Positions 47,748-58,227 of a stretch of DNA of 64,000 nucleotides are shown piece after piece. Each line of letters begins with the position of its first letter. Position 1 is the first letter of the stretch. The stretch is from Diaminobutyricimonas sp. LJ205 (GTDB lineage Bacteria > Actinomycetota > Actinomycetes > Actinomycetales > Microbacteriaceae). The position numbers and the translations under genes were made by a program. The notes under the pieces are model-generated. The model did not search any database. It was not told the origin of the DNA and saw only the letters and a list, made by a program, of their open reading frames with translations. The stretch is from positions 1,674,001 to 1,738,000 of the forward strand of contig NZ_CP046619.1 of assembly GCF_009755725.1 (NCBI RefSeq). Reading direction: 5' to 3'.

Positions 47748-48677
47748 CTATCCCCCGATCTTTGCGGCGGATTTCCCGGTGATCTCCCTGAGGGCAGGTT
47801 CCAGTTCCGGATGCCGGAACTCGAACCCGGCCGCCTCGAGCCGAGCGGGCAGCACCCACCGGCTCTTCAGCAGCAGCTCGGTCTCGGTGCGCAGCGCCAA
47901 CGCGCCCAACTCGAGCATCCACCGCCACGCCGGCAGCCCGAACGGCATTCCCAGCACCCGGCGGATGGTCGCCATCAACTGTCGGTTGGTCACCGGATGC
48001 GGCGACGACACGTTCACCGGACCGCCGAGTTCGTCATCCTCCTGCACGAACCGGATGACGCGGTAGACGTCCTCGATGTGCACCCAGCTGAACCATTGCC
48101 CGCCGCGCGGCGTGGGACCGCCGATCTGCGGACCACCGAGGCCCAGGCGAGCCAGCATCAACAGCGGCCGAAGCGCTGAGCCGTCGCCGAGCACGATCGC
48201 AAGCCTCAAGGCGACCTGCCGCACACCGTCACGTTCGTGGGCGTAGAACTCGCGCTCCCAGCCCGTGGCGACATTCACCGAGAACCCCGTCCCCAGCTCG
48301 CCGTCGTCCTCGGTCATCGGACGATCGTCGGCATGCCGGTAGATCGTCGCGGTGCTGGCGTTCAGCCACAGCGGCGGTGGCGCGTCGACGGATTCGATCG
48401 CGCGGCCGAGTTCACCGGTGGTGAGCACACGCGAACCCATGATCCGCTTCTTGTTCCGCAGCGTGTATCGGCAGTTCACGTTCTTGCCGGCCAGATTGAC
48501 CAGCAGGTCGGCGCCGTTCAGGGCGGCCTCGATCCCAGCCGAGTCGCCCCAGGTGACATCCGCCCCCTGCCGTCCGATCGTGATGACGGTGTCGCCGTCC
48601 TTCGCGAACCGGGCAGTCAGGTAGCGGCCGAGGAACCCGCTAGCGCCAGCGACGACAATTCGCTGACCGCCGCTCAT
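47748..48677 (-). CDS. TIGR01777 family NAD-binding epimerase-like protein
   Basis: A 309-residue extended short-chain dehydrogenase. The nucleotide motif is [12 protein letters not shown]. The family pattern [14 protein letters not shown] is followed by SRVLTT and a C-terminal DUF1731 region ([20 protein letters not shown]). Substrate unknown. Confidence 0.88.
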   Translation of the reverse strand: MSGGQRIVVAGASGFLGRYLTARFAKDGDTVITIGRQGADVTWGDSAGIEAALNGADLLVNLAGKNVNCRYTLRNKKRIMGSRVLTTGELGRAIESVDAPPPLWLNASTATIYRHADDRPMTEDDGELGTGFSVNVATGWEREFYAHERDGVRQVALRLAIVLGDGSALRPLLMLARLGLGGPQIGGPTPRGGQWFSWVHIEDVYRVIRFVQEDDELGGPVNVSSPHPVTNRQLMATIRRVLGMPFGLPAWRWMLELGALALRTETELLLKSRWVLPARLEAAGFEFRHPELEPALREITGKSAAKIGG

Positions 48678-48786
48678 CCGGCATCCCGCTGTCCAGCGGT
48701 TGTCGGTTCGGGAATGTGAGACACAGGGGACGACACACGCTCAGACTATTCGTTTGCACAGATGAGATTGGCCCCGCGGGTCGCGA

Positions 48787-48816
48787 TTGCCGACCGGGCC
48801 TGTTGGCTGGTAATGT
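48787..48816 (+). promoter_or_regulatory. Predicted rpsT promoter
   Basis: TTGCCG (48787-48792) and TAATGT (48811-48816) are spaced by 18 bp. This would give a leader of about 115 nt before the S20 start, long enough for regulation by S20 itself. Predicted by eye only. Confidence 0.45.
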
Positions 48817-48940
48817 TTCCTGTTGGCTTGCACGCGCACACCGTTCCCGGGTTGGCGTGAATTGCGGCCGAGAACATATCGGGAGTCCACACCCTCCTCG
48901 GCTGCCCGGAACTTATCGATCAATCAGGAAGTACACACAC

Positions 48941-49201
48941 GTGGCAAACATCAAGTCGCAGATCAAGCGCATCCTCACCAACAAGAAGGCTCAGGACCGC
49001 AACAAGGCTGTCAAGAGCGAACTGAAGACCCTGGTCCGCCAGACCCGCGAGGCCGTCGCGGCCGGCGACAAGGCGAAGGCCACCGCGTCGCTCGCGATGG
49101 CGTCGAAGAAGCTCGACAAGGCCGTCAGCAAGGGCGTCATCCACCAGAACCAGGCCGCGAACCGCAAGTCGGCCATCGCGAAGCAGGTTGCTTCCCTCTA
49201 A
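48941..49201 (+). CDS. rpsT: 30S ribosomal protein S20
   Basis: An 86-residue, lysine-rich 16S rRNA-binding protein. It begins [18 protein letters not shown] and ends [13 protein letters not shown], as in the family. The start is a GTG at 48941 with AGGAAG 9 bp upstream. The upstream 263 bp are otherwise gene-free. It converges with holA. Confidence 0.97.
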   Translation: MANIKSQIKRILTNKKAQDRNKAVKSELKTLVRQTREAVAAGDKAKATASLAMASKKLDKAVSKGVIHQNQAANRKSAIAKQVASL

Positions 49202-49239
49202 GGAACTTCCGTTCCGCGGGGTTCAACCCACAGCAGCAA

Positions 49240-49270
49240 GAGGCCCGTCCCGTAAGGGGCGGGCCTCTTT
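49240..49270. terminator. Terminator between rpsT and holA
   Basis: GAGGCCCGTCCC and GGGGCGGGCCTC pair over 12 bp around GTAA and are followed by TTT on the plus strand. It can also serve holA from the other side. Confidence 0.92.
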
Positions 49271-49290
49271 GCCTGTCCAGGCAGGTGCGG

Positions 49291-50304
49291 CTAGAGGCCG
49301 CGTCGCGCGACGGTCGCCACCATCCGCTCGAGGGCGAACACCGGATCCCGGCCGCCACCCTTGACCTGCGCGTCGGCTTCGGCGATCAACTCGATCGTGC
49401 GGCCGAGTCCCTCATCGGTCCAGCCGCGCAGGTCTCGCTGTGCTCGCTCCACCTGCCAGGGGGCAACCCCGAACCGGGATGCCAGCTGACCGGACGGACC
49501 GTGCGCGCCAGACAGCTTCGCCATGGTGCGCAGCTTGGAGGCGAAGGCGGCGACCATCGGCACCGGATCGGCCCCCGTCGCGAGCGCGTGTCGAAGCAGC
49601 ACCAGCGCTTCACCGGCGTGACCGGCGATGGCGGCATCCGCGACCTTGAACGCGTTGGTCTCAACCCGACCCGAGTAGTACTTCTCGACGACGGGTTCGG
49701 TGATCTCGGCCGCTGCATCGGCGATCAATTGCTGGCAGGCGCTCGCCAGTTCGGACATGTCATCGCTGAAGGCGCCTACGACGGCACGCAGCGCGCCCGG
49801 GGTGATGCTGCGCCCTGCCGCGCTGAACTCGGCCTTCGCGAAGTCGTACTTCTCGGCATCCTTCTTCAACTCGGCGCAGACCACTTCGACGGCACCGCCG
49901 GTGCCGGAACGGATGGCATCCAGGAGCTTCTTGCCGCGTACTCCTCCGCCGTGCCGCAGCGCCACGACGGTGTCCTCGGCGGGCCTGGTGAGGTAGTCGA
50001 GCATCTCGACGATGAACGCGTCGGTGCATTTCTCGACGTTGGTCACCCGGATGAGGCGCGGTTCGCCGAACAGGGACGGGCTGGCGAGCGTGAGCAACTC
50101 CCCCGGCGCGTACTGATCGGCCTGCACGTCATGCACCTCGAGGCTCGGGTCAGCCTGGCGCAGCTGATCGCGCAGCAGTTTCATCGCCCGGTCGGCCAGA
50201 AACCCTTCGGTGCCCGAGATGAGGACGGCCGGAGCCGGTCGCACGTTGTTCCAGCTGAGCTGAGGGATCGCCGCCTTCTTCGGGCCGGCTGCGCTTCTCG
50301 CCAC
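49291..50304 (-). CDS. holA: DNA polymerase III delta subunit
   Basis: The clamp-loader delta subunit, 337 residues. It begins near VLISGTEGFLADRAM and contains the AAA+-like fold. The C-terminal part ELIAEADAQVKGGGRDPVFALERM is the most family-typical. The GTG at 50304 has GAAGGAG 4 bp upstream. A longer in-frame reading (25 residues) overlaps the comEC 3' end region. It is last in the comEA-comEC-holA series. Confidence 0.92.
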   Translation of the reverse strand: MARSAAGPKKAAIPQLSWNNVRPAPAVLISGTEGFLADRAMKLLRDQLRQADPSLEVHDVQADQYAPGELLTLASPSLFGEPRLIRVTNVEKCTDAFIVEMLDYLTRPAEDTVVALRHGGGVRGKKLLDAIRSGTGGAVEVVCAELKKDAEKYDFAKAEFSAAGRSITPGALRAVVGAFSDDMSELASACQQLIADAAAEITEPVVEKYYSGRVETNAFKVADAAIAGHAGEALVLLRHALATGADPVPMVAAFASKLRTMAKLSGAHGPSGQLASRFGVAPWQVERAQRDLRGWTDEGLGRTIELIAEADAQVKGGGRDPVFALERMVATVARRGL

Positions 50305-50345
50305 GGGGCTCCTTCCACCGATGTCCAGCCTATTCGTCGGCGCTG

Positions 50346-52634
50346 TCATCGCGACGCGCCACCGCCGCGCTGGGTCCACACTTCGATCGCGCCGGCTGAG
50401 CCACCGGAGGACAGCAGCACCAGCCCGGCGCGATCCGTTCGCACCACGGTGGTGCCCAGGCGCTCAAGGTCGCTGAGAATCGATGCGGTCGGATGCCCAT
50501 AGCCGTTGTCAGCGCCAACGCCGATCAATCCGACAGTCGCCGCCGCCCGCTCATACAAGTTACGACTCTGGTCGGCTGACCCGTGGTGGGCGACCTTGAC
50601 CACGTCAACCTCGGGCACCGCGCCGCCGGCGAGCATGGCCGATTGCGTCTGCTCCCCCAGATCGCCGAGGAACAGCGCGCTGGGGCATCCGTTCGCGCAG
50701 GCGCCAACGCCCTCCGCCGTAATCACCACGCTGCCGTCATTGCCTTCGTACTCTCCCCGCGAGGGCGGCCAGAGCACCCGCCAGCGCAACTCGCCGAGCA
50801 GGCCCGACAGGCCCGCCCGCGCATCGATGATGTCGGCGCCGGATGCCGCCAGACGCTCCAGCACGCGTTCGTCGTCGCCCGTGGCCGGCGGTCCGGTGAG
50901 CACAACGCTGGCCCGGCCGAGCACAGCACCGACACCGCCGACGTGGTCGAGATCGAAGTGGGTGGCGACGAAGACGTCGATCCTGCCGATGCCCAGGGCG
51001 TCGAGGCAGTCGGTGAGCAGTTGCTCGTCTGGTCCCGCATCGATCAGCATGGTCATTCCGGCGCTCCGCAGTAGGGCGGCATCGCCCTGCCCGACGTCGC
51101 ACATTGCGACCTGCCAGTCGGCGGGCCTGCCCAGGCGCTGCACCACCTGGCTTCCGGCCATGCCGCCGACGGTCAGCACCAGCAGGCCGGCGGTGACGGT
51201 CGCGGCGAGCCGTCGGCCGAATCCGGGGCGAAGTCTGGCCGCCACGATGACTCCCGCAGAGATGAGGGCGCACAGGATGACTCCGACGAGTCCGTCGGGC
51301 CATGGCAGCCGGGCACCCGGCAAGGCAGAGCTCACCTCGGCGAGGGTCGCGATCCAGCTTGCCGGCAGCCAGGCCAGCACGGCGAGCAGGTGCGCGACCG
51401 GCGGCAGCACAGGCGCGAGGACACAGGCGAGAGAGCCGAGGATCGTCGCGACCGGGGCAGCCGGCGCCGCGAGCAGGTTGGCGGCGACGCCATGCACCGG
51501 GATCGAGGCGTCCAGCGTGATCAGCACCGGCTGGCAGGCCAGCTGTGCGGCGAGGGGCACCGCGGTGACCGTGGCCAGCGGGCGCGGCAACCAGCGCGCC
51601 AGCACGCCGGTGAGCGGGCCGGAGAAGAGCAGCAGGCCGCCGGTGGCGAGCACCGACAGCACGAACCCGTAGTCGAGCGCCAGCCATGGATCGGCGACAA
51701 GCAGGACGAGCACGGCCAGCGCGAGCACCGGCAGTCCCCGCACCGGTCGGCCGATCGCCAGGGTGATCAGCACGATGCCGGCCATCACGGCGGCCCTGAG
51801 CACACTCGGTTCGGGAGTCACCAACAACACGAAACCGACCAGCAGGACAACGGATGCCCCCACCCGCCAGCCGCGGGGAAGCCCGAGCGCCGCTCCGGCG
51901 AGCATCACGAGGCCGATCACCACCGCACAGTTGGCGCCGGAGACCGCCGTCAGATGACTGAGCGCGCTCGTCTTCATCGCCTGGTCCAACTCGGCACTGA
52001 CGGCACTGGTGTCGCCGATGGCCAGCCCGGGCAGCAAATCCGCTCCGTTGCCCGGCAGCCCACCGGTCAGCTCGAGGAAACCGGCGCGCAGCTCTGCCGT
52101 GCCGGCCAGCACCCCCGACGGCTGCCGGCTTGACCGGGTGTCGTCCGGGAAGACCAGGAACGCGACGTCGTCTCCGGGTGGCGTCGGCTGGATGCTCCCG
52201 GTCCAGCTGATCACGCCACCGGGCGCGACCGGAGCGGAGGCGAACAGGAGCGCCGGGATCCGGACCGCGAGCACCCGCTCGTCGTGATCGATGGTCAGCA
52301 GCAGCGCCTCGAAACGCTCTTCGGCTGCGATCCGGGTGACCTGCGCAGTGCCGGTGATCGATGACTGTTCCTCGGCGAGGGCCACGACCGCGGCGGGCTG
52401 GCGGATCGGCTGCTGGCCGGCGGCGACGCTCGCGACCACGGCCGCTGCGGCGGCGCAGGTGCCGACCAGCAGCGCCGATGAAATCCGGGCACGCCAGCCG
52501 ATGCCGATGCTGACGAGGGCAGCCAGCCACAGCCCGATCGCGAACGGCACCGCGCTGGGCAGGGCGATGACGATCGCGGCGGCGATCCACGCGACGAGTG
52601 CCGGGATGGCCAGCCGCGCGCTGTTCGTGAGCAT
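50346..52634 (-). CDS. comEC: DNA internalization protein ComEC/Rec2
   Basis: The membrane channel for DNA uptake, 762 residues. An N-terminal region (DUF4131) and the Competence domain (SHLTAVSGANCAVVIGLVM, with about ten helices) are followed by a metallo-beta-lactamase-like domain (ATHFDLDHVGG, LFLGDLG, KVAHHGSADQS). All parts are intact. The ATG at 52634 overlaps the comEA stop (TGATG). Confidence 0.93.
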   Translation of the reverse strand: MLTNSARLAIPALVAWIAAAIVIALPSAVPFAIGLWLAALVSIGIGWRARISSALLVGTCAAAAAVVASVAAGQQPIRQPAAVVALAEEQSSITGTAQVTRIAAEERFEALLLTIDHDERVLAVRIPALLFASAPVAPGGVISWTGSIQPTPPGDDVAFLVFPDDTRSSRQPSGVLAGTAELRAGFLELTGGLPGNGADLLPGLAIGDTSAVSAELDQAMKTSALSHLTAVSGANCAVVIGLVMLAGAALGLPRGWRVGASVVLLVGFVLLVTPEPSVLRAAVMAGIVLITLAIGRPVRGLPVLALAVLVLLVADPWLALDYGFVLSVLATGGLLLFSGPLTGVLARWLPRPLATVTAVPLAAQLACQPVLITLDASIPVHGVAANLLAAPAAPVATILGSLACVLAPVLPPVAHLLAVLAWLPASWIATLAEVSSALPGARLPWPDGLVGVILCALISAGVIVAARLRPGFGRRLAATVTAGLLVLTVGGMAGSQVVQRLGRPADWQVAMCDVGQGDAALLRSAGMTMLIDAGPDEQLLTDCLDALGIGRIDVFVATHFDLDHVGGVGAVLGRASVVLTGPPATGDDERVLERLAASGADIIDARAGLSGLLGELRWRVLWPPSRGEYEGNDGSVVITAEGVGACANGCPSALFLGDLGEQTQSAMLAGGAVPEVDVVKVAHHGSADQSRNLYERAAATVGLIGVGADNGYGHPTASILSDLERLGTTVVRTDRAGLVLLSSGGSAGAIEVWTQRGGGASR

Positions 52635-53233
52635 CAGACGGTGATCAGGTCGCGGAGACCATCGAATGTCTTCTGGCCGATGCCGGTGACGTTCATCAGG
52701 TCTTCGACCTTCGTGAAGCGACCGTTGGCTTCGCGCCACTGAATGATCCGCTCGGCGATGGCCGGGCCCAGCCTCGGCAGCGTGTCGAGGGTCGCGGCAT
52801 CCGCCGTGTTGATGTCGATCTTGCCCGGCACAACCGCACCCGGTGCACTCGGCGGCTGCTCCCCCTGCGCCGGCACGTACAACTGCTCACCGTCGCTCAG
52901 GAAACGGGCGAGGTTGACGCCGCCCTCGTCGGCGCCGTCGGCGAAACCACCTGCAGCGGCCACCGCGTCGATGGCACGGGCGCCGTCCGCCAGCTCATAC
53001 AGCCCCGGTGCCGTGACCGCCCCGAGCACGTGCACGAAGATGGCGCTGCCGTGCTGCTCCGGCGCCGCGCTCGGCACCGGAGCAACCGGCTCCACGGTCA
53101 CGGCCGCGCCCGGCTGGTTCAGCGCGGAGACCAACACCGTCACGCCCAGCCCACCGAGCACGACGACGACCGCCGCGGTCACCCCGATGCGCATCCGGGC
53201 ACGCCGCTGATCGGGGATCGCCGGCATGCTCAT
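52634..53233 (-). CDS. comEA: DNA-binding competence protein ComEA
   Basis: A 199-residue protein anchored by one helix near residues 15-40. An SLBB-like region (HVLGAVTAPGLYELADGARAIDAV) precedes the C-terminal helix-hairpin-helix pair (INTADAATLDTLPRLGPAIAERII and LMNVTGIGQKTFDGLRDLI). It binds DNA outside the membrane and passes it to ComEC. It lies 61 bp downstream of leuS. Confidence 0.93.
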   Translation of the reverse strand: MSMPAIPDQRRARMRIGVTAAVVVVLGGLGVTVLVSALNQPGAAVTVEPVAPVPSAAPEQHGSAIFVHVLGAVTAPGLYELADGARAIDAVAAAGGFADGADEGGVNLARFLSDGEQLYVPAQGEQPPSAPGAVVPGKIDINTADAATLDTLPRLGPAIAERIIQWREANGRFTKVEDLMNVTGIGQKTFDGLRDLITV

Positions 53234-53294
53234 GCCCGGACGCTACGCGGAGCGCCCGGCGCCATCCGCGACGGATATCCCCGCTGTGGAGCGC

Positions 53295-55871
53295 TTAGCC
53301 GCGCGTGGCGATGTTGACGATGCGCGGCGCACGGACGATCACGTTCACGATCTCCCGCTCACCGATCGAGCGCTGCACAGCGGACGACGCACGGGCCAGG
53401 GCCTCGAGCTCGTCCCCGCCGATCTTCGGCGACACATCGATGCGGTCCCGCACCTTGCCGTCGACCTGGATCACCGCGGTCACGGTGTCCTCGACCAGGA
53501 GCGCGGGATCGGCTTTCCGCCAGCCGGCGAAAGCGACACTCGGCTCGTAGCCGAGCTTCTCCCACATCTCTTCGGCGTGGTACGGAGCGAACAGGCTGAG
53601 CGCGATGGCGATCACCTCGGTGGCCTCGCGCACCGCAGCATCCGCCGCTCCAGCGCCGGAGTCGATCACCTTGCGGGTGGCGTTGACCAGTTCCATGATG
53701 CGGGCGATCACCACGTTGAACTTGAACGCCTCGATCAGTCCGGGACCCTCGGCAAGCAGCCGGTGGGTCTGGCGCCGCAGGCCGATGTCGCCGGTTGCCC
53801 AGACCACGTCCGGCGCGCTCGACACATCGTTCGCGAGTCGCCACGCGCGGGCCAGGAACTTCGCCGAACCGGTCGGAGACACCTCGGCCCAGTCGATGTC
53901 ATCCTCGGGCGGACCCGCGAAGGCCATCGTCACACGCACCGCGTCGACGCCGTGCTTGTCGACCTCGTCGGAGAAGTAGACCAGGTTGCCCTTCGACTTC
54001 GACATCTTCGCGCCGTCGAGGATCACCATGCCCTGGTTCAGCAGGGCGCTGAACGGCTCGGTGAAATTCACGTAGCCGAGGTCGAACAGCACCTTGGTGA
54101 TGAACCGCGCGTACAGCAGGTGCAGGATGGCGTGCTCGACACCACCGACGTACTGGTCGACCGGCGCCCACTTGTCAGCCTTGGCAGGATCGAACGCCTG
54201 GTCGGGGTCGTTCGGGCTCAGGAAGCGCAGGTAGTACCAGGAGCTGTCGACGAAGGTGTCCATCGTGTCCGGGTCGCGGCGCGCGGGGGTGCCGTCGATC
54301 GGGTTGGGCACGTTCACCCAGTCGGTGGCGGCGCCCAGCGGCGAAGTGCCCTTGGGCTGCAGGTCGAGGCCATCGGTCGGCGGCAGCACCACCGGCAGCT
54401 GGTCCTCGGGAACCGGGATCAGGTCGCCGTTCTCACCGTGGATGATCGGGATCGGGGTTCCCCAGAACCGCTGGCGCGAGATCAGCCAGTCCCGCAGCCG
54501 GTAGGTCTTCGCCGCCCGGCCGGTGCCGCGCTCCTCGAGAATCTCGATCGCCCGCTTGATGGCGTGCTGCTTGCTCAGGCCATCGAGCGGCCCGGAGTTG
54601 ATCAGGCGGCCATCCCCGGCAAGCGCCTCACCGGTCGCAACCGGGTCGAGGAGGGGGAGGTCCGGGAGCACCGGGTCGCCGTTCTCGTCGGTCTCGATCA
54701 CCGGGATCGCCCCGGTCACGGCCGCGTTGGTGTCGACGACCACCCGCACCGGCAGGTCGAACGCGCGCGCGAAGTCGAGGTCGCGCTGGTCGTGCGCGGG
54801 AACGGCCATGATCGCGCCGTGCCCGTAGTCGGCGAGCACGTAGTCGGAGACCCAGATCGGCAGTCGTTCGCCGTTCAACGGGTTGATCGCCCACCGGTCG
54901 AGGAACATGCCGGTCTTCGGCCGGCTGGTGTCCTGCCGGTCGATCTCGGATTCCTTCTGCACCTCGGTGAGGTAGCTCTGGAACGCCGCCTGCACCTCGG
55001 GGCTCGAACCCTCGGCCAGTTCAGCGGCGAGATCCGAATCGGGGGCGACGACCATGAACGTGGCGCCGTAGAGAGTGTCCGGCCGGGTGGTGAACACCGT
55101 GACCTTCTCGGCCCGACCTTCGATCTCGAAATCGACGTCGGCACCGGTGGACCGGCCGATCCAGTTGCGCTGCATACTCAGCACCTTTGCCGGCCAGTGC
55201 CCTTCCAGCTGGTTCAGGTCGTCCAGCAGCCGGTCGGCGTAGTCGGTGATCTTGAAGTACCACTGCGTGAGCTTCTTCTTGATGACGGTCGCGCCGGAGC
55301 GCTCGGACGTTCCGTCGGCGAGCACCTGCTCATTCGCGAGCACGGTCTGGTCCACCGGATCCCAGTTGACCCAGCTGTCCTTGCGGTACGCGAGCCCCTT
55401 CTCGTACATCTTCAGGAACAGCCACTGGTTCCACTTGTAGTACTCGGGGTCGCTGGTGTGCAGCACGCGGTCCCAGTCGAACGAGGCGGCGTAGCGGCGC
55501 ATCGAGGCCTTCTGCTGCTCGATGTTGCTGTAGGTCCACTCCCGCGGATTCGCGCCCCGCTTGATCGCGGCGTTCTCGGCCGGCAGTCCGAACGAGTCCC
55601 AGCCGATCGGGTGCAGCACGTTGAAGCCCTGCTGCCGCCAATAGCGGGCGAGGACATCGCCGAGCGCGTAAACCTCGGCGTGACCCATGTGCAGGTCGCC
55701 GGATGGGTAAGGGAACATGTCGAGGATGTACTTCCGCGGCCGGTGGTCATCGTCCTTCGTCGAGAACGGTCGCAGCTCGTCCCAGATCGCCAGCCACTTC
55801 TCCTGGATGCGGTCGATGTCGAACTCGGGTGCGTCGCCGGCGTTGCCGGTGTGGTGCTGCTGGTTGGCCAC
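53295..55871 (-). CDS. leuS: Leucine--tRNA ligase
   Basis: A class I synthetase of 858 residues. HIGH-type motif [15 protein letters not shown] and KMSKS motif [10 protein letters not shown] are intact. The editing domain ([16 protein letters not shown]) and the anticodon-binding C-terminus are complete. The GTG start at 55871 has GAGAG nearby. No T-box is seen in the 57 bp before it. Confidence 0.97.
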   Translation of the reverse strand: MANQQHHTGNAGDAPEFDIDRIQEKWLAIWDELRPFSTKDDDHRPRKYILDMFPYPSGDLHMGHAEVYALGDVLARYWRQQGFNVLHPIGWDSFGLPAENAAIKRGANPREWTYSNIEQQKASMRRYAASFDWDRVLHTSDPEYYKWNQWLFLKMYEKGLAYRKDSWVNWDPVDQTVLANEQVLADGTSERSGATVIKKKLTQWYFKITDYADRLLDDLNQLEGHWPAKVLSMQRNWIGRSTGADVDFEIEGRAEKVTVFTTRPDTLYGATFMVVAPDSDLAAELAEGSSPEVQAAFQSYLTEVQKESEIDRQDTSRPKTGMFLDRWAINPLNGERLPIWVSDYVLADYGHGAIMAVPAHDQRDLDFARAFDLPVRVVVDTNAAVTGAIPVIETDENGDPVLPDLPLLDPVATGEALAGDGRLINSGPLDGLSKQHAIKRAIEILEERGTGRAAKTYRLRDWLISRQRFWGTPIPIIHGENGDLIPVPEDQLPVVLPPTDGLDLQPKGTSPLGAATDWVNVPNPIDGTPARRDPDTMDTFVDSSWYYLRFLSPNDPDQAFDPAKADKWAPVDQYVGGVEHAILHLLYARFITKVLFDLGYVNFTEPFSALLNQGMVILDGAKMSKSKGNLVYFSDEVDKHGVDAVRVTMAFAGPPEDDIDWAEVSPTGSAKFLARAWRLANDVSSAPDVVWATGDIGLRRQTHRLLAEGPGLIEAFKFNVVIARIMELVNATRKVIDSGAGAADAAVREATEVIAIALSLFAPYHAEEMWEKLGYEPSVAFAGWRKADPALLVEDTVTAVIQVDGKVRDRIDVSPKIGGDELEALARASSAVQRSIGEREIVNVIVRAPRIVNIATRG

Positions 55872-55928
55872 GGAACTCTCTTCATCTACGGTGTCAGACG
55901 AGCACCAAGCTTACTGAATGGCGGCAGT

Positions 55929-57335
55929 TCAGGCCCTGAGCGCTGCGAGCACCGCCGCGGCCTTGAGTTTCACCTCGGCCAGTTCCTCCTCAGGCACCGA
56001 CAGCGCGGTGATTCCCCCGCCTGCGCCGATCGTCGCGCCGGACTCGTCGATCACCGCGGATCGGATCACCATCGCCAAATCAACCGCGCCGTCCACCCCG
56101 AGGTAGCCGAAGGCGCCCGAGTACACGCCGCGGGCGCGCTGTTCCAGTCGGGACAGGATGCGCGAGGCCGCCAGTTTCGGCGCGCCGGTCATCGACCCGG
56201 CCGGGAAACAGGATGCGACGGCATCCAGCCCGTCCAGCCCCGCGCGCAACCGTCCGCGGACCGTGCTGACCAGTTGGTGCACGTGCGCGTAGCTCTCCAC
56301 CTGCAGCAGGGCCGGCACGCGGACGGTCCCGGTTTCACAGACCCGGCCCAGGTCATTGCGCATGAGATCGACGATCATCACGTTCTCGGCGCGTTCCTTG
56401 TCGCTGTCCAGCAACTCCTGCAGCAGTCGTCGGTCCTCGTCAGGGCCCGCCGCGCGCGGTCGGGTGCCCTTGATCGGCTTGGTCTCGACGACACCGCCGG
56501 GGCTCACCGACAGGAACCGCTCGGGCGTCGCCGAGACGAGCGCGGTGCCGCCGGCGCGGATCAGGCCGCCGTGGTGCGTGGGGCTGGATGCTCGCAGCGC
56601 CAGGTAGGTCGCGACGGGGTCGATCGGGGCGGCGCCGGGCCCACGTGCGACGCTCACCTCGTTGGTCAGGCACAGCTGGTAAGCGTCACCGTCGGCGATC
56701 GCACGCTGGCATTCGCCGATCATGGCTAGGTAGTCGTCGTCGGGATAGCGCCAACTCGGAGCGGTGTGCACCGGCGTGCCCTCCCCCGGCGTGGCCGGAG
56801 ATCGCAGTGCCTCGACCGTGGCATCCCGCCAGGCGGCGAGTTCACCGTCCCAGCGTTCGCCGAGCGCGCGTAAGGTCGTCCGCCCGGTGGTCGGGTCGAT
56901 GGCGACAAGCCGGTCGACCCAGAGGAAAGCGGCCGCCGGATGTCTCGGCTGCTGCGGTACCGGATCGCCGAGGGTCACCGCCCGAACCTCGTAGCCGAAC
57001 CAGCCGACCCAGCCGAGCGCGAATCCGGCTGGGCTCTTGGCGGTGCTCTCAGGGTCGGCAGGGATTTCGCCCGCATGCCCGGCGAGCCCTGAGCGAAGCA
57101 CGTCGAACAGCTCGGCCACGCCATCGACATCCGCCGTCACCACCGTCGACGAGGAGCCGAGAAAGCTCATGCCCGTCGCGGTATACGAATGCTTATGCTC
57201 ATCGCCGCCGGTGGAGTGGTCCGGCCCGGAACTGTCCAGCCAGAACGAGTTGGGCGCATCCGCGTACAGCGTGCAGAAGGCTGCGGCGGGGTCGACCGGG
57301 AAGTCGAGCGAGGCTTCGAGGACCCGGAGGCGCAT
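55929..57335 (-). CDS. pabB: Aminodeoxychorismate synthase component I (PabB type)
   Basis: A chorismate-utilising enzyme of 468 residues. The catalytic segment ETKPIKGTRPRAAG has the Lys of PabB (TrpE has Ala there). IVDLMRNDLGRVCE and FPAGSMTGAPKLAASRIL are family motifs. It should make aminodeoxychorismate for folate. The glutaminase subunit is not in the window. The ATG at 57335 is only 11 bp from the divergent PabC-like gene. Confidence 0.88.
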   Translation of the reverse strand: MRLRVLEASLDFPVDPAAAFCTLYADAPNSFWLDSSGPDHSTGGDEHKHSYTATGMSFLGSSSTVVTADVDGVAELFDVLRSGLAGHAGEIPADPESTAKSPAGFALGWVGWFGYEVRAVTLGDPVPQQPRHPAAAFLWVDRLVAIDPTTGRTTLRALGERWDGELAAWRDATVEALRSPATPGEGTPVHTAPSWRYPDDDYLAMIGECQRAIADGDAYQLCLTNEVSVARGPGAAPIDPVATYLALRASSPTHHGGLIRAGGTALVSATPERFLSVSPGGVVETKPIKGTRPRAAGPDEDRRLLQELLDSDKERAENVMIVDLMRNDLGRVCETGTVRVPALLQVESYAHVHQLVSTVRGRLRAGLDGLDAVASCFPAGSMTGAPKLAASRILSRLEQRARGVYSGAFGYLGVDGAVDLAMVIRSAVIDESGATIGAGGGITALSVPEEELAEVKLKAAAVLAALRA

Positions 57336-57346
57336 AACCTAAGCCT

Positions 57347-58174
57347 ATGAGCGAAGCCCCGCCCGTCGAACCGGTTGCCCTCGCCCGCTGGCGCGACGGC
57401 GTGTTGGAGCCGATCGAGTACTGCTCCCCAGACGACGCCTCGAGTATCCGGGTTGCGGATTCCTTCCTCGTCGCCGACGGCGCGGCGCTGGCGATCGACC
57501 TGCATCGGGAGCGATTCCTCGCCACCGCTGTCGCGCCGGATGCCGTGACGACAGCGGTGGATCCCGCGAATCCCGCGGTGGCCGAGGCGTTCTGGGACGC
57601 CGCGATCGGCAGCATTCCCCGCGCCGGGTCCTGGTTCCCGCGGCTCGAGCAGCGCACCACCGACGGGGCCACCCGATTGGTGCTGCGCACACGTCCGGCG
57701 CCGGAACTGCGATCATCCATCGCCCTGCTCACCCATGACGGACCGGATCCGCGGCAGCATCCCCTGGTCAAGGGCCCGGATCTCGATGCCCTCGTACGCA
57801 CCCGCACGCTGGCCCAGCAGACGGGCGCGGACGATGCCGTGCTGCTGCAGGACGGCGCCGTGGTCGAGACCACGACCGCCGCCCTGCTCTGGTGGCGCGG
57901 CGATGCGCTCTGCATCCCGGAGCCTGAGCTGGCCCGGGTGGACAGTGTCACCGTCCGAAGCATCCTCGCCTTGGCCGCCGCGCTCGGGGTCGATGTGCTG
58001 CACGAAGCGGTCACCCCGGCCGAGCTGGATGGGCTGGAGGTCTGGGCGGTGAACGCCCTGCATGGCCCGCGCATCGTCACCGGCTGGCTGAACGGTCCGG
58101 GCACGGCGGAGCAACCGGGTCGGCTCAGCCTGTGGCGACGCAGGCTTGCGGCGCTGCGCCGGCCGCTTCCGTGA
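57347..58174 (+). CDS. Aminotransferase class IV, aminodeoxychorismate lyase-like
   Basis: A 275-residue PLP enzyme of fold type IV. The likely cofactor Lys is in HPLVKGPDLDALV, followed by QQTGADDAVLLQDGAVVETTTAALLWW, a pattern shared with PabC. Given the divergent pabB it probably forms 4-aminobenzoate from aminodeoxychorismate. TAACCT at 57335-57340 is placed for a -10 box giving a leaderless mRNA. Confidence 0.82.
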   Translation: MSEAPPVEPVALARWRDGVLEPIEYCSPDDASSIRVADSFLVADGAALAIDLHRERFLATAVAPDAVTTAVDPANPAVAEAFWDAAIGSIPRAGSWFPRLEQRTTDGATRLVLRTRPAPELRSSIALLTHDGPDPRQHPLVKGPDLDALVRTRTLAQQTGADDAVLLQDGAVVETTTAALLWWRGDALCIPEPELARVDSVTVRSILALAAALGVDVLHEAVTPAELDGLEVWAVNALHGPRIVTGWLNGPGTAEQPGRLSLWRRRLAALRRPLP

Positions 58175-58227
58175 ATCCTCCGTGACTCCTCCCGAGACGC
58201 AGCGGCGCGCGGGATAGGCTCGACAGG

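Noticed and set aside
50346-53233. Competence as proof of natural transformation
   Set aside because: ComEA and ComEC are intact, but pilus and regulator genes are not in the window, so capability cannot be claimed.
53226-56729. 1167-codon plus-strand open frame opposite leuS and pabB
   Set aside because: It lies fully antisense to two clearly identified genes, lacks domains and is rich in Arg/His/Val, the usual artefact of high-GC third positions.
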